From Roseovarius pelagicus (GTDB lineage Bacteria > Pseudomonadota > Alphaproteobacteria > Rhodobacterales > Rhodobacteraceae), in the NCBI RefSeq assembly GCF_025639885.1, contig NZ_CP106738.1, forward strand, positions 1,674,001-1,738,000: DNA of 64,000 bases, read 5' to 3'. Under the pieces are notes generated by a model, which did no database searches, had not been told where the DNA came from, and saw nothing but the letters and a program-made list of their open reading frames with translations. The position numbers and the translations under genes were made by a program. Positions 1 to 9,582 of this stretch are shown here, one piece after another (position 1 is the stretch's first letter; each line of letters opens with the position of its first letter).

Positions 1-394
1 GCTCGCGGGCCTCGTCTCGATCACTGCAGAGCCACTGACACCTTCGCTGATCTCATCCACGCTGATCGGTGGCGTCGGCGGGTTGATCGTGGTTCTGACC
101 GTGCCGATGCTGGACCGGTTGAAGATCGACGATGTCGTAGGGGCGATTCCGGTTCACCTCTTTGCCGGTATCTGGGGCACCATCGCCGTAGTGTTTACCA
201 ATGACGCGGCGAATATTGTGACCCAGCTCACGTCGATCGTCATCGTCGGTGCCTTCGTCTGCGCCACCTCGGCGCTGGTCTGGCTGGTGCTCAAGGCCAC
301 GGTCGGCATCCGTGTCAGCGAAGAGGCCGAAATTACCGGCCTCGACACAACCGAACTGGGCATGGAAGCCTACCCTGAATTCTCCAGAGGCTGA
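1..394 (+). CDS. amt: Ammonium transporter (Amt family), C-terminal part only
   Basis: The reading frame is open from base 2, so the gene begins before the window; about 130 C-terminal residues are present. They show the last membrane segments of an Amt/MEP/Rh channel, with the glycine-rich helix STLIGGVGGLIVV, then DDVVGAIPVHLFAGIWGT, where the conserved His of the family (H in IPVHL) lies in the pore. The tail EEAEITGLDTTELG is typical of Amt cytoplasmic ends. The protein conducts ammonium or ammonia across the inner membrane. In relatives it is usually paired with a GlnK/GlnB gene, which would lie upstream outside the window. A strong terminator follows 33 bases after the stop. Confidence 0.88.
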   Translation, partial: LAGLVSITAEPLTPSLISSTLIGGVGGLIVVLTVPMLDRLKIDDVVGAIPVHLFAGIWGTIAVVFTNDAANIVTQLTSIVIVGAFVCATSALVWLVLKATVGIRVSEEAEITGLDTTELGMEAYPEFSRG

Positions 395-426
395 CGCTCC
401 TTCCCTGTTCAACCTTGCGAGAAGTG

Positions 427-456
427 AAGCCCCGGGTGTCACCACCCGGGGCTTTT
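427..456 (+). terminator. Rho-independent terminator after amt
   Basis: A perfect 12-bp stem (427-438 with 443-454, arm AAGCCCCGGGTG, loop of four) is followed by TTTTC. It lies between the converging amt and rhodanese genes and, with an A-rich left side, may stop transcription from both directions. Confidence 0.85.
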
Positions 457-480
457 CATTGACGATACTATCGGACGCGC

Positions 481-870
481 TCAGACGTCTGCGGCGTCGA
501 TTTTCTTCGGGGCACCGCTGGCCATATCTATCGCAATATGCGGCTGGCCGGCCTTTTTCCATGCGCCGAAACCGCCCTGCATATGAGCAACCCGGTCCAA
601 CCCTGACGCCAGTGCTTGTCTGGCCATCTTGCCTGATCGCTTGTCCGATCCGCACATCAATACGATGCGCTTGTCCGCCTGTGACGGCAGTTTTGCGGGA
701 TCGAAGGAGGCCACTGGCATCAACATCGCACCGCCGATATGTTCCATCATGAATTCAGGCGGCGTGCGCACGTCAATCAACACGATGCGGTTCGCCTCCC
801 ATTCCTCGGCCACTTCGTCCACGCTCATCGTGTCCAGTGTGCCGCCATCGATTTTCTCGGTTTGCATCAT
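481..870 (-). CDS. Single-domain rhodanese-like sulfurtransferase
   Basis: About 129 residues forming one rhodanese domain. The motif LIDVRTPPEF near residue 30 and the active loop CGSDKRSG (Cys followed by Arg at +5) mark a catalytically competent sulfurtransferase that passes sulfane sulfur from a persulfide to thiols or cyanide. The start was set at the ATG at 870 because GAGGAG lies just upstream; a TTG 15 bases earlier would swallow that site. It is 17 bases downstream of the MBL-fold gene on the same strand. The pair matches known persulfide dioxygenase/rhodanese operons for hydrogen sulfide detoxification. No BigR/SqrR-type regulator or sulfide:quinone reductase is seen beside it. Confidence 0.85.
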   Translation of the reverse strand: MMQTEKIDGGTLDTMSVDEVAEEWEANRIVLIDVRTPPEFMMEHIGGAMLMPVASFDPAKLPSQADKRIVLMCGSDKRSGKMARQALASGLDRVAHMQGGFGAWKKAGQPHIAIDMASGAPKKIDAADV

Positions 871-887
871 TTGCTCCTCTGGCAACG

Positions 888-1787
888 TTACATTTTGTTC
901 GCAGGAATCTTGAAATAGCTATGTCCGTCCGCCTCTGCTTCTGGCAGGCGTCCGCCACGCAGGTTGACTTGCAACGCGAACAGCATCCTGTCGGGCAATG
1001 CCAGCGTGGCATCGCGTTCGTCGCGGAGCTTGATGTACTCCTCGCGCGATTTCCCGCCGCCAACATGCGGGTTGTGCGCACGCTGGTCGGCAACACTTGA
1101 TTCCCAACCCGGTTCTTCACGTCCATCCACCGGCGGATAGTCATGCCCGACAAACAAACGGGTCGCATCCGGCAATGTCAGAATGGACTGCAAGGTGTCG
1201 TATAGTTCAGACGATGACCCATCGGGGAAATCGGCACGCGACGTGCCCACATCCACATGCATGAAGGTATCATGTACAAAAGCGGCATCATCGCCCACGA
1301 TATAGCTGATCGACGCTGGCGTATGCCCCGGTGACAGCATCACCCGCACATCCAGCGATCCCAGCTTGAACTCAGCACCATCATCGAACAGCCTGTCAAA
1401 GTCGCGGCCGGGATCAAACGCGCCCGGCAAATGGTAAATATCGGCCCAGATCTCTGCCAGATCACGCACCTTCGCGCCGATCCCATTGCATGCGCCTGTC
1501 TGGTCCCTGAGCCACGCAGAAGCCATCAGGTGGTCTGCGTGTGGATGAGTGTCCAGCACCCATTTCACATCCAGTCCGCCGCGCGCGGCATGTTCCAGAA
1601 TTTCTTGCGCGGTTTCATGCGATGTGTGGGCGTTGGCCGGATCAAAATCCTGTACCACATCAATCAACGCGGCTGCCTTCGTACTTTCGTCAACGACCAG
1701 ATACTGGAGACTGCCGCTCGCGTCGTCATAAAAGCTCGTCACTCGCGGTGATGCGGGTCCTCTGGACGGGCTGGTATGGGTTTGCAT
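888..1787 (-). CDS. MBL-fold hydrolase of the persulfide dioxygenase (ETHE1/Blh) type
   Basis: A 299-residue metallo-beta-lactamase-fold protein. The metal motif DTHPHADHL (near residue 80) gives the H-x-H-x-D-H signature; SPGHTPAS and FVGHDYPP supply the later His ligands. In ETHE1/Blh relatives the mononuclear iron enzyme oxidises glutathione persulfide to sulfite and glutathione. AGGAGG stands 5 bases before the ATG at 1787. It is co-directional with the rhodanese gene, so both are probably one transcript. Glyoxalase II is the nearest alternative, but the pairing and the spacing of motifs favour the persulfide enzyme. Function is inferred from family and context. Confidence 0.8.
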   Translation of the reverse strand: MQTHTSPSRGPASPRVTSFYDDASGSLQYLVVDESTKAAALIDVVQDFDPANAHTSHETAQEILEHAARGGLDVKWVLDTHPHADHLMASAWLRDQTGACNGIGAKVRDLAEIWADIYHLPGAFDPGRDFDRLFDDGAEFKLGSLDVRVMLSPGHTPASISYIVGDDAAFVHDTFMHVDVGTSRADFPDGSSSELYDTLQSILTLPDATRLFVGHDYPPVDGREEPGWESSVADQRAHNPHVGGGKSREEYIKLRDERDATLALPDRMLFALQVNLRGGRLPEAEADGHSYFKIPANKM

Positions 1788-1933
1788 TACGCCTCCTTTG
1801 GTTGGCGGTGTCCTCTAATCCTCTTTCCAACGCGCGTGGAACGGGAACGTTCCCCTCAGGCCTGCTGCCCACGTCCCGCAGCACGTCGGTTGCGTCTGGC
1901 AGAATCGCGGCACCTCATGCTAAGTGTTGTGGC

Positions 1934-3781
1934 ATGTTGGCAAACCCACCCCATATCGGCGAACTTCGCCCTCAGATCCGCCAATTGGACGAGGCGGCCA
2001 TCAACCGCATTGCAGCGGGCGAGGTGGTCGAACGCCCCGCCTCGGCGGTCAAGGAACTGGTGGAGAACGCTATCGACGCGGGCGCGCGGCGCATTGAAAT
2101 CACTTATGCCGACGGGGGCAAAACACTGATCCGCGTGACCGATGATGGCTGCGGCATCACACCGGGTGACCTGCCGCTGGCCCTATCGCGTCATGCCACG
2201 TCCAAGATCGACGGCAGTGACCTGCTGAATATTCACACCTTCGGCTTTCGCGGCGAAGCGTTGCCGTCGCTCGGTGCCGTCGGGCGGTTGACCATCGCCT
2301 CTCGCGCTCCGGATGCGGACGCGGCTGAAATGACCATCGCAGGCGGCACGCCAAGCGCGGTCAAACCCACCGCGCTGAATGGCGGCACCGTGGTCACGCT
2401 GCGTGATCTCTTTTACGCCACGCCCGCGCGGCTCAAATTCATGCGCACCGACCGGGCAGAGGCGCAGGCGATCACCGACACCGTCAAACGGCTGGCGATG
2501 GCCGAGCCGCATATCGGCTTTGTCCTGCGCGATGTCTCGGGCGGTGGCGCCGGACGCACAGTCTTTCGCGCCGATCCCGAAACCGGCGACCTGATGGGCG
2601 CGATGAGCCAGCGACTAACCCGCATTCTGGGGCGCGAATTCACTGATAACGCAATCGCCATCGACGCGGATCGCGACGGGTTGGCTATGACCGGATACGC
2701 GGCTCTGCCCACCTATTCTCGCGGCTCTGCTGTGGCGCAGTATCTCTTTGTCAACGGTCGCCCGGTGCGCGACAAGATGTTGACCGGCGCACTGCGCGCG
2801 GCCTACCGCGATCTGCTCAGCCGGGACCGCCACCCGGCCGCGGCTCTCTTTATCGAATGCGAGGGTCGGTTGGTTGACGTAAACGTACATCCCGCCAAAT
2901 CCGAAGTACGTTTTCGCGATCCCGGTGCGGCCCGCGGGCTGATCGTGTCTGGTCTGCGTCACGCACTGGCCGAACAGGGGCATCGCGCTTCCAGCACTGT
3001 CGCGGGTGCCACACTGGGCGCGTTCCAGCCAGAACCAGCCGGTGCGCGCGTCTACCAGATGGATCGCGCAGGCAGCACGCCGCTGCACCGCCCGCCCGCC
3101 GATTCCGGCTTTGCCGACATGCAAACCGCCTACAGCGCGCGGGTCGAGAACACCGCCCCGACAGGCGGCGACGACACGCCGCCAGAGACCCCGCTTCAAT
3201 CTCTGCCGCTCGGGGCCGCCCGCGCGCAACTGCACGAGAATTACATCATCGCCCAGACCGAAACGGGGATGGTCATCGTCGACCAACACGCCGCACATGA
3301 ACGGCTGGTCTATGAACGCCTGAAACGCCAGCGCGCCGAAAATGGTGTCGCGGCGCAGGCTCTATTGATCCCCGAGATTGTCGACCTGTCAGACGCGGAT
3401 TGCGCGACGCTGATGGCTGTCGCCGATGACCTCGCCAGTTTTGGCCTCGGGGTCGAGCCATTCGGCGGCGGTGCAATCGCCGTGCGTGAAACCCCCGCCA
3501 TCCTCGGTGTCGTCGATGCCCGCGCGCTGATCCTCGACATCCTCGACGAACTGGCCGACCAAGGCGACAGCGACACGCTCGGCAGCCGTATAGACGCGAT
3601 CCTCAGCCGTGTTGCCTGTCACGGCTCGATCCGTTCAGGTCGACGGATGCAGGCCGACGAAATGAACGCGCTGCTGCGAGAGATGGAGACGACCCCCCAT
3701 TCCGGCCAGTGCAACCACGGCCGCCCCACCTATGTCAGCCTCGCGCTGAGCGACATCGAAAGGCTCTTTGGCCGCACATGA
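1934..3781 (+). CDS. mutL: DNA mismatch repair protein MutL
   Basis: The 615-residue protein starts at the ATG at 1934, just before [18 protein letters not shown], the family's N-terminal signature; the open frame extends much further upstream over the promoter region and that part is not credible. The N-terminal GHKL ATPase shows [16 protein letters not shown] and FGFRGEAL. After a linker (roughly residues 330-400) the C-terminal dimerisation domain carries [22 protein letters not shown] and CNHGRP, the metal-binding endonuclease motifs, ending with FGR. It therefore belongs to the nicking MutL class, as expected in alphaproteobacteria lacking MutH. The stop overlaps the rmuC start by four bases (ATGA). 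Confidence 0.95.
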   Translation: MLANPPHIGELRPQIRQLDEAAINRIAAGEVVERPASAVKELVENAIDAGARRIEITYADGGKTLIRVTDDGCGITPGDLPLALSRHATSKIDGSDLLNIHTFGFRGEALPSLGAVGRLTIASRAPDADAAEMTIAGGTPSAVKPTALNGGTVVTLRDLFYATPARLKFMRTDRAEAQAITDTVKRLAMAEPHIGFVLRDVSGGGAGRTVFRADPETGDLMGAMSQRLTRILGREFTDNAIAIDADRDGLAMTGYAALPTYSRGSAVAQYLFVNGRPVRDKMLTGALRAAYRDLLSRDRHPAAALFIECEGRLVDVNVHPAKSEVRFRDPGAARGLIVSGLRHALAEQGHRASSTVAGATLGAFQPEPAGARVYQMDRAGSTPLHRPPADSGFADMQTAYSARVENTAPTGGDDTPPETPLQSLPLGAARAQLHENYIIAQTETGMVIVDQHAAHERLVYERLKRQRAENGVAAQALLIPEIVDLSDADCATLMAVADDLASFGLGVEPFGGGAIAVRETPAILGVVDARALILDILDELADQGDSDTLGSRIDAILSRVACHGSIRSGRRMQADEMNALLREMETTPHSGQCNHGRPTYVSLALSDIERLFGRT

Positions 3782-4947
3782 TCCAGATCGGTGATACGCA
3801 GTATCTTCTAAACGACCCGCTGGTAATCGCGGCCCTTGTCGGTGCAGCGATCCTGTTGTTGATCATCATTCTGCTGATCTCTGCGGTGCGCGCCGCCGGG
3901 CGTTCGGCGCGTCTGGCCGAACCGCTGGCACGTCAGATCGGCCAGATGGAACATCGCTTTCAATCGCTCAGTGATGGCCAGCAACAATTGGCAGGTGGTC
4001 TCACCCATGTCTCTGACGCCGCCGCCGCCTCGCAGGCCAACATGCTGCAACTGATGGAACAACGCCTCGCCGCTGTTTCGGAAAAGATGAACGAGAACCT
4101 CAGCGGCTCGGCCCGCCGCACCGCCCAGTCCCTCGGCGATCTGCAACAACGTCTGCAAACCATCGACAAGGCACAGGCGAACATCACCAAGCTGTCGGGC
4201 GACGTCCTGACCCTTCAGGATATCCTGAGCAACAAGCAGACCCGCGGCGCGTTCGGCGAGATTCAGTTGCACGACATCGTGCTCAAAGCACTGCCAAAAG
4301 ACAGCTACACTCTGCAACACACCCTGTCTAACGGCAAACGCGCCGATTGCCTGATTCACCTGCCCAACCCCCCCGGTCCGATCTGCATCGACAGCAAATT
4401 CCCGCTGGAGGCCTACGAGGCCCTACGTCGTGCAGGCACCGATTGGGAGGTGAACGAGGCTGCAAAATTTCTGCGCACTTCGGTCAAGAAACACATCAAG
4501 GATATTTCCGACAAATACATCCTCGACGGCGAAACCGCCGATGGTGCCCTGATGTTCCTGCCGTCCGAGGCGGTTTATGCCGAACTGCACGCCAATTTCC
4601 CCGAACTGGTGCGCGAAGGATTCGCTGCGCGCGTCTGGATCGTGTCGCCCACCACCTGCATGGCCACGCTCAACACGATGCGCGCGATTCTAAAGGACGC
4701 ACGCATGCGCGAACAGGCGGGAGCGATCCGGCGCGAACTGGGTCTTCTCTTTGCCGATGTTGAACGTCTCGGGACCCGCGTGGAAAACCTCGACCGGCAT
4801 TTCGGGCAAGCGTCCAAGGACATCGCGGAAATCAAGATTTCGTCGGACAAGGCGGGACGGCGGGCCCGGCGGCTGGATAACTTCGATTTCGAGGAACTCG
4901 CGCCAGAGACCGAACCCGCGATCATAAAGTTGACGAAAGACGGCTAA
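3778..4947 (+). CDS. rmuC: DNA recombination protein RmuC homologue
   Basis: A 389-residue protein with one N-terminal membrane helix (residues about 15-40), a coiled-coil stretch (about 55-140) rich in Gln, Leu and Ala, and a RmuC nuclease-like domain from about residue 150, with [20 protein letters not shown] and [16 protein letters not shown]. RmuC limits recombination at short inverted repeats; its biochemical activity is not settled. The ATG overlaps the mutL stop (ATGA), giving a two-gene DNA-maintenance operon. An in-frame upstream start at 3709 would lie wholly inside mutL and is less likely. Confidence 0.9.
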   Translation: MIQIGDTQYLLNDPLVIAALVGAAILLLIIILLISAVRAAGRSARLAEPLARQIGQMEHRFQSLSDGQQQLAGGLTHVSDAAAASQANMLQLMEQRLAAVSEKMNENLSGSARRTAQSLGDLQQRLQTIDKAQANITKLSGDVLTLQDILSNKQTRGAFGEIQLHDIVLKALPKDSYTLQHTLSNGKRADCLIHLPNPPGPICIDSKFPLEAYEALRRAGTDWEVNEAAKFLRTSVKKHIKDISDKYILDGETADGALMFLPSEAVYAELHANFPELVREGFAARVWIVSPTTCMATLNTMRAILKDARMREQAGAIRRELGLLFADVERLGTRVENLDRHFGQASKDIAEIKISSDKAGRRARRLDNFDFEELAPETEPAIIKLTKDG

Positions 4948-5144
4948 CCGGCACCCCACCTATGCCACGGGATCGAAGCGCGGCATTCAAGCCGAGCGGC
5001 AAGAAACGCACCCTTGCCGCGACGCAGCATGTCCCCGGCATTAACAAGCCCTCTAGGCGAGGGTGCCTTGCGTATTGCATTCCACAAGTCAGCGCCGATG
5101 CGGAATAATTTTCCAATCAAAAGAAAAAATTTACCACATCCGCC

Positions 5145-5162
5145 TTGCTGCACTTGCAGCAA
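5145..5162. promoter_or_regulatory. Short hairpin in the leader of the amino-acid ABC operon
   Basis: TTGCTGC, a four-base loop and GCAGCAA form a perfect 7-bp stem 52 bases before the first gene's start, just after an A/T-rich tract (5101-5133) that may hold the promoter. It could be an operator or a leader hairpin. The 267-base gap between rmuC and the operon shows no gene otherwise. Confidence 0.35.
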
Positions 5163-5214
5163 TTGTAACCTGCATCAGGGTCGTTATCTGCCGTTTAACG
5201 CAATGGAGCAGATT

Positions 5215-5967
5215 ATGAAAAACGCACTCGCAATTACCGCACTCGCCTTGACGACAACATTTGGTTCCGCACAGGCCGAAACGCTTGATGTCGGCATGTC
5301 GGGTGGCTACTTTCCGTTCACCTTTGTCAAACTGGACGTTTTGCAGGGCTTCGAGGTTGATCTTATCAACGCAATTGCCGCAGAAACCGGCGACGAAGTC
5401 AATTTCGTCACCATGTCCTTTTCGGGCCTGATTGGCGCGCTGGAATCCGGTCGGATCGACACGATTGCAAACCAGATTACAATCACACCAGAGCGTGAGG
5501 CCAAGTTCGCTTTTTCACAGCCCTACGTCTTTGACGGCGCGCAGATTGTCGTCAAAAAGGGGAATGAGGCCGCGATCTCAGGCGTCGAAGACCTGAGCGG
5601 CAAAACCGTCGCAGTGAACCTTGGTTCGAACTACGAACAACTATTGAACAATCTGCCAAACGCGGCTGAGATTGATATTCGTACCTATGACAGCAACATC
5701 GCGCAGGACACGGCCTTGGGGCGCGTGGATGCCTTTGTGATGGACCGCGTATCATCGACACAACTGATCGCAGAGAGCCCGCTTCCGCTATCGCTGGCCG
5801 GCAAGCCATTCAGCGAAATCCGCAACGCGCTGCCATTCCGCAATGACGCCGAAGGTCAGGCCCTGCGTGAACGGTTCGATGCCGCAATCACGACCCTGCG
5901 GGAGAACGGCACCTTGGCCGATATTTCCAACAAGTGGTTCGGCGCGGACATCACGGTCGCTGAGTAG
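5215..5967 (+). CDS. Amino-acid ABC transporter, periplasmic binding protein (cystine type)
   Basis: A 250-residue exported solute-binding protein. The signal peptide ends near ...GSAQA-ET. The mature part follows the family 3 pattern: GFEVDLINAIA, the ligand-contact stretch NQITITPEREAKFAFSQPY, VVKKGNE, LGSNYEQ, and the C-terminal ISNKWFGADIT. These segments resemble the E. coli cystine-binding protein FliY/TcyJ more than histidine or glutamate binders, so cystine or a related sulfur amino acid is the inferred ligand. The start at 5215 is chosen because GGAG lies 6 bases upstream; an ATG at 5203 would consume that site. It heads a three-gene operon with permease and ATPase. Confidence 0.85.
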   Translation: MKNALAITALALTTTFGSAQAETLDVGMSGGYFPFTFVKLDVLQGFEVDLINAIAAETGDEVNFVTMSFSGLIGALESGRIDTIANQITITPEREAKFAFSQPYVFDGAQIVVKKGNEAAISGVEDLSGKTVAVNLGSNYEQLLNNLPNAAEIDIRTYDSNIAQDTALGRVDAFVMDRVSSTQLIAESPLPLSLAGKPFSEIRNALPFRNDAEGQALRERFDAAITTLRENGTLADISNKWFGADITVAE

Positions 5968-5971
5968 ACCG

Positions 5972-6646
5972 ATGGGTGCCTTGGATCTCGCATATATGTG
6001 GGCACTCGTGCCCATACTCTTGGCGTACGTGCCGCTGACGCTGTTCATGGCGTTGGCGGGTATGGCTTTTGCATTGGTTCTGGCGTCGATCATGGCGGTA
6101 GAGCGCGTGTTTCGTGTGCCGGTTCTTGATCTTTTCGTGCGCGTATTCATCAGCTTTTTCCGCGGCACACCGCTTCTGGTGCAGCTGTTCTTGTTCTACT
6201 ACGGCCTGCCACAGGTTCTGTCGTTCCTGACCACCATCAATGGCGTCACGGCCGCGATCATGGGCTTAACCTTGCATTTCTCGGCCTACATGGCCGAGAG
6301 CATCCGCGCCGCAATACTTGGCGTTGATCGCAGTCAGTGGGAGGCGGCAGAAGCCGTTGGTATGACCCAGAGCCAGATGATGCGTCAGATCATCCTGCCA
6401 CAAGCCGCACGCGTTGCGGCACCTACATTGGTCAACTACTTTATCGACATGATCAAAAGCACGTCGCTGGCCTTTACCCTCGGTGTGACTGAACTGATGG
6501 GAGCCGCTCAAAAGGAAGCGGCGGGAAGTTTTCTGTACTTCGAGGCCTTCCTCGTTGTTGCCGCGATCTACTGGGCCATGGTTGAAGTCCTCGCCTTTGG
6601 TCAGCGCCATTTGGAAATCTATTTGAGCAAGGCACATGCCCGATGA
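5972..6646 (+). CDS. Amino-acid ABC transporter permease (cystine type)
   Basis: A 224-residue inner-membrane permease of the His/Glu/Gln family with about five membrane helices. FISFFRGTPLLVQLFLFYYG is the family's N-terminal signature, and EAAEAVGMTQSQMMRQIILPQA is the EAA loop that docks on the ATPase (residues about 130-150). IKSTSLAFTLGVTELM continues the conserved core. It starts 4 bases after the binding-protein stop and its end overlaps the ATPase start, so the three are translationally coupled. Only one permease is present, so it would work as a homodimer. Substrate is inferred from the neighbouring binding protein. Confidence 0.87.
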   Translation: MGALDLAYMWALVPILLAYVPLTLFMALAGMAFALVLASIMAVERVFRVPVLDLFVRVFISFFRGTPLLVQLFLFYYGLPQVLSFLTTINGVTAAIMGLTLHFSAYMAESIRAAILGVDRSQWEAAEAVGMTQSQMMRQIILPQAARVAAPTLVNYFIDMIKSTSLAFTLGVTELMGAAQKEAAGSFLYFEAFLVVAAIYWAMVEVLAFGQRHLEIYLSKAHAR

Positions 6647-7389
6647 CACATAGCGCCAACATCTCTGTTTCCGGCCTCAACAAGACATTCGGCAACACGC
6701 AAGTCCTCAAGGATATATCGCTCGAGATTGCACCGGGTGAACGCGTCGTTGTGATCGGTCCCTCGGGTACCGGCAAATCAACATTGCTGCGCATGCTGAA
6801 TTTTCTGGACCGCCCCGATAGCGGCAAGATCCGCATGGGCGATCTGACGGTAACCGCTGAAAAGGCCTCGCGGACGGACATCCTGGCCTTGCGCCAGCGC
6901 ACCTCGTTCGTTTTTCAGAACTATGCGCTCTTTGCGAACAAGACCGCACGCGAAAACATCACCGAGGCCCTCGTCACCGTCAAAGGACAGTCGAAAGCGG
7001 ACGCGCGTGCGCGCGCCGACGCGATCTTGGCTGAAACAGGGTTAACCGACAAAGCAGACGCCTACCCTGCTGCGCTGTCCGGAGGACAACAGCAACGTGT
7101 CGGCATTGGCCGTGCGCTGGCATTGGACGCCGATCTGATGCTGCTGGATGAGCCGACGTCAGCACTTGACCCCGAATGGGTCGGAGAGGTGTTGGACCTG
7201 ATGCGCAGGGTCGCTGAAAAACAGCAAACCATGTTAATCGTGACCCACGAGATGCAGTTCGCCCGCGAGATCGCGGATCGGATCATCTTTATGGACGGGG
7301 GGCACATCGTCGAACAGGGGCCGCCCAGTTCAATATTGGAAAACCCACAAGACCCCCGCACCCAAGCGTTCTTGCGTCGTGTCATCTGA
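6643..7389 (+). CDS. Amino-acid ABC transporter ATP-binding protein
   Basis: A 248-residue cytoplasmic ATPase. The order of motifs is complete: Walker A GPSGTGKST, Q-loop FVFQNYALF, ABC signature LSGGQQQR, Walker B LMLLDEPTSALDPE and the switch His in IVTHEMQF. It powers the permease encoded just upstream, with which it shares a 4-base ATGA overlap. The protein is of the usual length for the polar amino acid uptake subfamily. The gene ends the operon; the convergent gene that follows lies 186 bases away across a structured gap. Confidence 0.92.
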   Translation: MTHSANISVSGLNKTFGNTQVLKDISLEIAPGERVVVIGPSGTGKSTLLRMLNFLDRPDSGKIRMGDLTVTAEKASRTDILALRQRTSFVFQNYALFANKTARENITEALVTVKGQSKADARARADAILAETGLTDKADAYPAALSGGQQQRVGIGRALALDADLMLLDEPTSALDPEWVGEVLDLMRRVAEKQQTMLIVTHEMQFAREIADRIIFMDGGHIVEQGPPSSILENPQDPRTQAFLRRVI

Positions 7390-7474
7390 CCTGTTTCCGT
7401 CCCGCGTCGTCATTCTGTTCATCTATCCTCGCGTGCGCCCTCGCGCAGGGGGGAGCCTTGCCGCACATAAAAAA

Positions 7475-7532
7475 CGGCACCCGGACCGGCGGCAATATCC
7501 TATCTTAGGACGACGGTGAGCCAAAGGTGCCG
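7475..7532. other. Branched hairpin between converging genes
   Basis: CGGCACC (7475-7481) pairs with GGTGCCG (7526-7532), enclosing a second hairpin TCCTA-TCT-TAGGA (7498-7510). An A-run precedes it. It lies in the 186-base gap between the ABC ATPase and the minus-strand genes and may act as a two-way terminator or a structured 3' end; no U-tract follows on the plus strand. Confidence 0.35.
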
Positions 7533-7575
7533 ACGGATCACAAAGCGTAACCGCTCCACCAGAGAACAGAGTCTC

Positions 7576-7953
7576 CTACATCGTCTCCAGACAATGCCGG
7601 CGGAACGCGCGTTTCAGCATGTCCAGTTCCTCACGCAGCAGCGTCACTTCGGCGCGTATATCATAGGCCAGCGCCTCTCCGGCGATTAGTGAAAAATCCC
7701 CCAAAACCGCGTCGGCGGATGTGTCGCGGATCAGGAATGTCTGCACCCCGTCGGCGATCATATGTGTCGGAATCGGAACCCGCAGAACCCAATGCGCGGC
7801 GGCTTCATTCTCGATCACTTCGACACCATCTACCGCCTCACCCAAATGCGTGACGTCGATTTTCGGCTGGGCGTTACCGTCACCCTCATAGGTCAGAACG
7901 CCCTCCCATACCCCCTCGAACAGCCGGGTCTTGGTCAATGTGAATTCACTCAT
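7576..7953 (-). CDS. Conserved-looking hypothetical protein, 125 residues
   Basis: I do not recognise a named family. The protein is soluble, acidic and beta-rich in its first 90 residues (FEGVWEGVLTYEG near the start), with a short C-terminal helix LLREELDMLKRAFRRH. There is no signal peptide, membrane segment or metal motif. GAGGA stands 7 bases before the ATG. It follows the DUF6478-like gene by 10 bases on the same strand, so the two are probably co-transcribed and may act together. Coding quality (third-position GC) fits the neighbours. Confidence 0.7.
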   Translation of the reverse strand: MSEFTLTKTRLFEGVWEGVLTYEGDGNAQPKIDVTHLGEAVDGVEVIENEAAAHWVLRVPIPTHMIADGVQTFLIRDTSADAVLGDFSLIAGEALAYDIRAEVTLLREELDMLKRAFRRHCLETM

Positions 7954-7963
7954 GTCGGCATCC

Positions 7964-8734
7964 TCAGAAATCGGCCCGCTGGCGGCGGCTCAGCGTCACG
8001 TCACGCAGTGTGACCTGACTCATTTGCGGGTTCTCAAAGATCAGATCGAGCCAAGCGCGCTCGATCCGTTTTTCGTTGAGGTTGGAATACGCCAGATCGA
8101 ACTCCACCACGATATCGTCCTCATGCAAGGGCAATTCGCGCACGATCTGTTCTGTGTTGGGGCCATGCTTGATGTTGAGCCGGGCAAAAATTTCCAGCGG
8201 CTTCTCCATCTCGACGATCGTATTGAGGCGGACAAGGTGGTTTTTCTTCAATCCGTCCACCGCACCATGCGGCAGGTCCAGAACCACCGACAGGAACGAT
8301 CCGTCAAAGTTGAACACATCCATGCGCAGCCCATACGGGGCCAAATCGGCCTCTCGCTGATTGCGGATCTGTCGCAGGGTCAGCTCAGAATGTGCACAGT
8401 CGTGAAACAATATCAGCTCATCGCCCAGCTTGGACTTGCTCATCGCTGATGACATGCCCGGATTGGGCAGTGGCAAACACCACAGCGATGGTCGCCAGGC
8501 CCAGTCGGTGCCGTGCGGTTTGGGGAAGGCATGACTGCCGATCATCGGCAATGCCAACCTGTTCTCGGCCACAGCCAGCATTTCGTTCAGGGAGTACAGC
8601 AGCTTACGGGCGTTCGACCGCTCATGACGCAGCTCTCTCAGGGGCATGTCCGGCGCGCGGCGGGCGGCCTTGGTCCAGCGGCGCACGCCGCGCCGTTGCA
8701 CGATCCAGTCCACCAATGCGCTTCGCACCTGCAT
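7964..8734 (-). CDS. Rhodobacteraceae hypothetical protein (possibly DUF6478)
   Basis: A 256-residue protein without signal peptide or membrane helix. Its basic N-terminal 50 residues (RRGVRRWTKAARRAP, RELRHERSNARKLL) precede a mixed domain with WAWRPSLWCLPLP and LILFHDCAHSELTLRQIRN. The later part is beta-rich (DVFNFDGSFLSVVLDLP) and ends ERAWLDLIFENPQMSQVTLRD. It resembles proteins I recall as DUF6478 in Rhodobacterales, but I cannot verify this. It is the first gene of a two-gene unit with the 125-residue protein. A surface- or polysaccharide-related role has been suggested by nothing in the sequence, so function is left open. Confidence 0.72.
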   Translation of the reverse strand: MQVRSALVDWIVQRRGVRRWTKAARRAPDMPLRELRHERSNARKLLYSLNEMLAVAENRLALPMIGSHAFPKPHGTDWAWRPSLWCLPLPNPGMSSAMSKSKLGDELILFHDCAHSELTLRQIRNQREADLAPYGLRMDVFNFDGSFLSVVLDLPHGAVDGLKKNHLVRLNTIVEMEKPLEIFARLNIKHGPNTEQIVRELPLHEDDIVVEFDLAYSNLNEKRIERAWLDLIFENPQMSQVTLRDVTLSRRQRADF

Positions 8735-8796
8735 GTTGTCCGGTCCCTTTTACGTCGGTTTGGTTTTATCCTGACTTACCATTCCATTCCAGAGGA

Positions 8797-9582
8797 TTAA
8801 CTCTGTTTTCGAAACAATCCCGACATTATCGACCGCAGTCCCGGCGGATCGGCTTTTTTGGGCGCGGCCGCATCATGTTTGACCTGAACCGTACCGGTAG
8901 CATCAGCCTGCCCAGGGACCGGCACGCCAGAGGATTGCGCAGGTTCGGGCGGCACTCGCTTTTGCAGGGACGGACTGGCCTCACGCATATGCTCGGCCAT
9001 GTCGATCAGTAGGTGCATCCCGTCGCGCCCCGCCACCGAACTGCCGACCCGACCATAGGCCGCCAGCCCTACGAAATGGTCGTTGACGATCATGCTGGCC
9101 CGCCAGTAACGCGGATCGCCGCCGGGCACACCCGCATCGCCACCCTGCGCCAACTGCACCAACGAGATACCGTCGCCGTCGATTTCTGCCAACGCGCGCA
9201 CCGGCGCCAGACCCGCGCTGATCTCTGCCGCGCTTGGCTGCTGTGCATCGGGGTTCGCAGGCAGGATCGACACGGTTATCACCGCTGGGGTCACGGAATG
9301 CGATGGATCATCCGCCAAGACCGCACAGGACGTTAACAGGGCAAAGCCGCTGCTGGCGGTACGGCGCACTGACTTGCTGTCGACGCAATAGCCCGCAGGT
9401 CCCTCGACCACCACATCGCCGCGAAAAAACGCGGCGCGCTTCAGCGGTTCGGCCTTGTTGCCTCCCGCCGCGCGAAACCCGATCTGACCTTGATCACCGG
9501 CCGCCAGACAGGCCGCCAGCGGCAGGACCGCCGCCAGCGCCAGCCCCGGTCTGCTAAATGTCCATATAGACATGGCGTTCAT
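8797..9582 (-). CDS. Putative exported lipoprotein, 261 residues
   Basis: The N-terminus has a hydrophobic segment followed by a lipobox LAAC at about residue 25, so the protein is probably lipid-anchored. The mature part holds paired cysteines ([11 protein letters not shown] and [10 protein letters not shown]) and a domain with [20 protein letters not shown]; the C-terminus (about 210-250) is a Pro/Ala/Lys-rich linker. Two in-frame ATGs (9582 and 9573) are possible; a purine-rich GGGGG lies before the first. It overlaps the end of ilvD by 29 bases and reads in the same direction, so it may be expressed from the same transcript. No family recognised. Confidence 0.68.
   Translation of the reverse strand: MNAMSIWTFSRPGLALAAVLPLAACLAAGDQGQIGFRAAGGNKAEPLKRAAFFRGDVVVEGPAGYCVDSKSVRRTASSGFALLTSCAVLADDPSHSVTPAVITVSILPANPDAQQPSAAEISAGLAPVRALAEIDGDGISLVQLAQGGDAGVPGGDPRYWRASMIVNDHFVGLAAYGRVGSSVAGRDGMHLLIDMAEHMREASPSLQKRVPPEPAQSSGVPVPGQADATGTVQVKHDAAAPKKADPPGLRSIMSGLFRKQS

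Noticed and set aside
1541..1933. N-terminal extension of mutL by 131 residues
   Set aside because: It overlaps the MBL gene's start and promoter and carries no MutL sequence.
3709..3726. Missing Pro in the MutL C-terminal motif (CNHGRP instead of CPHGRP)
   Set aside because: From memory this variant is usual in alphaproteobacteria, so it is not a defect.
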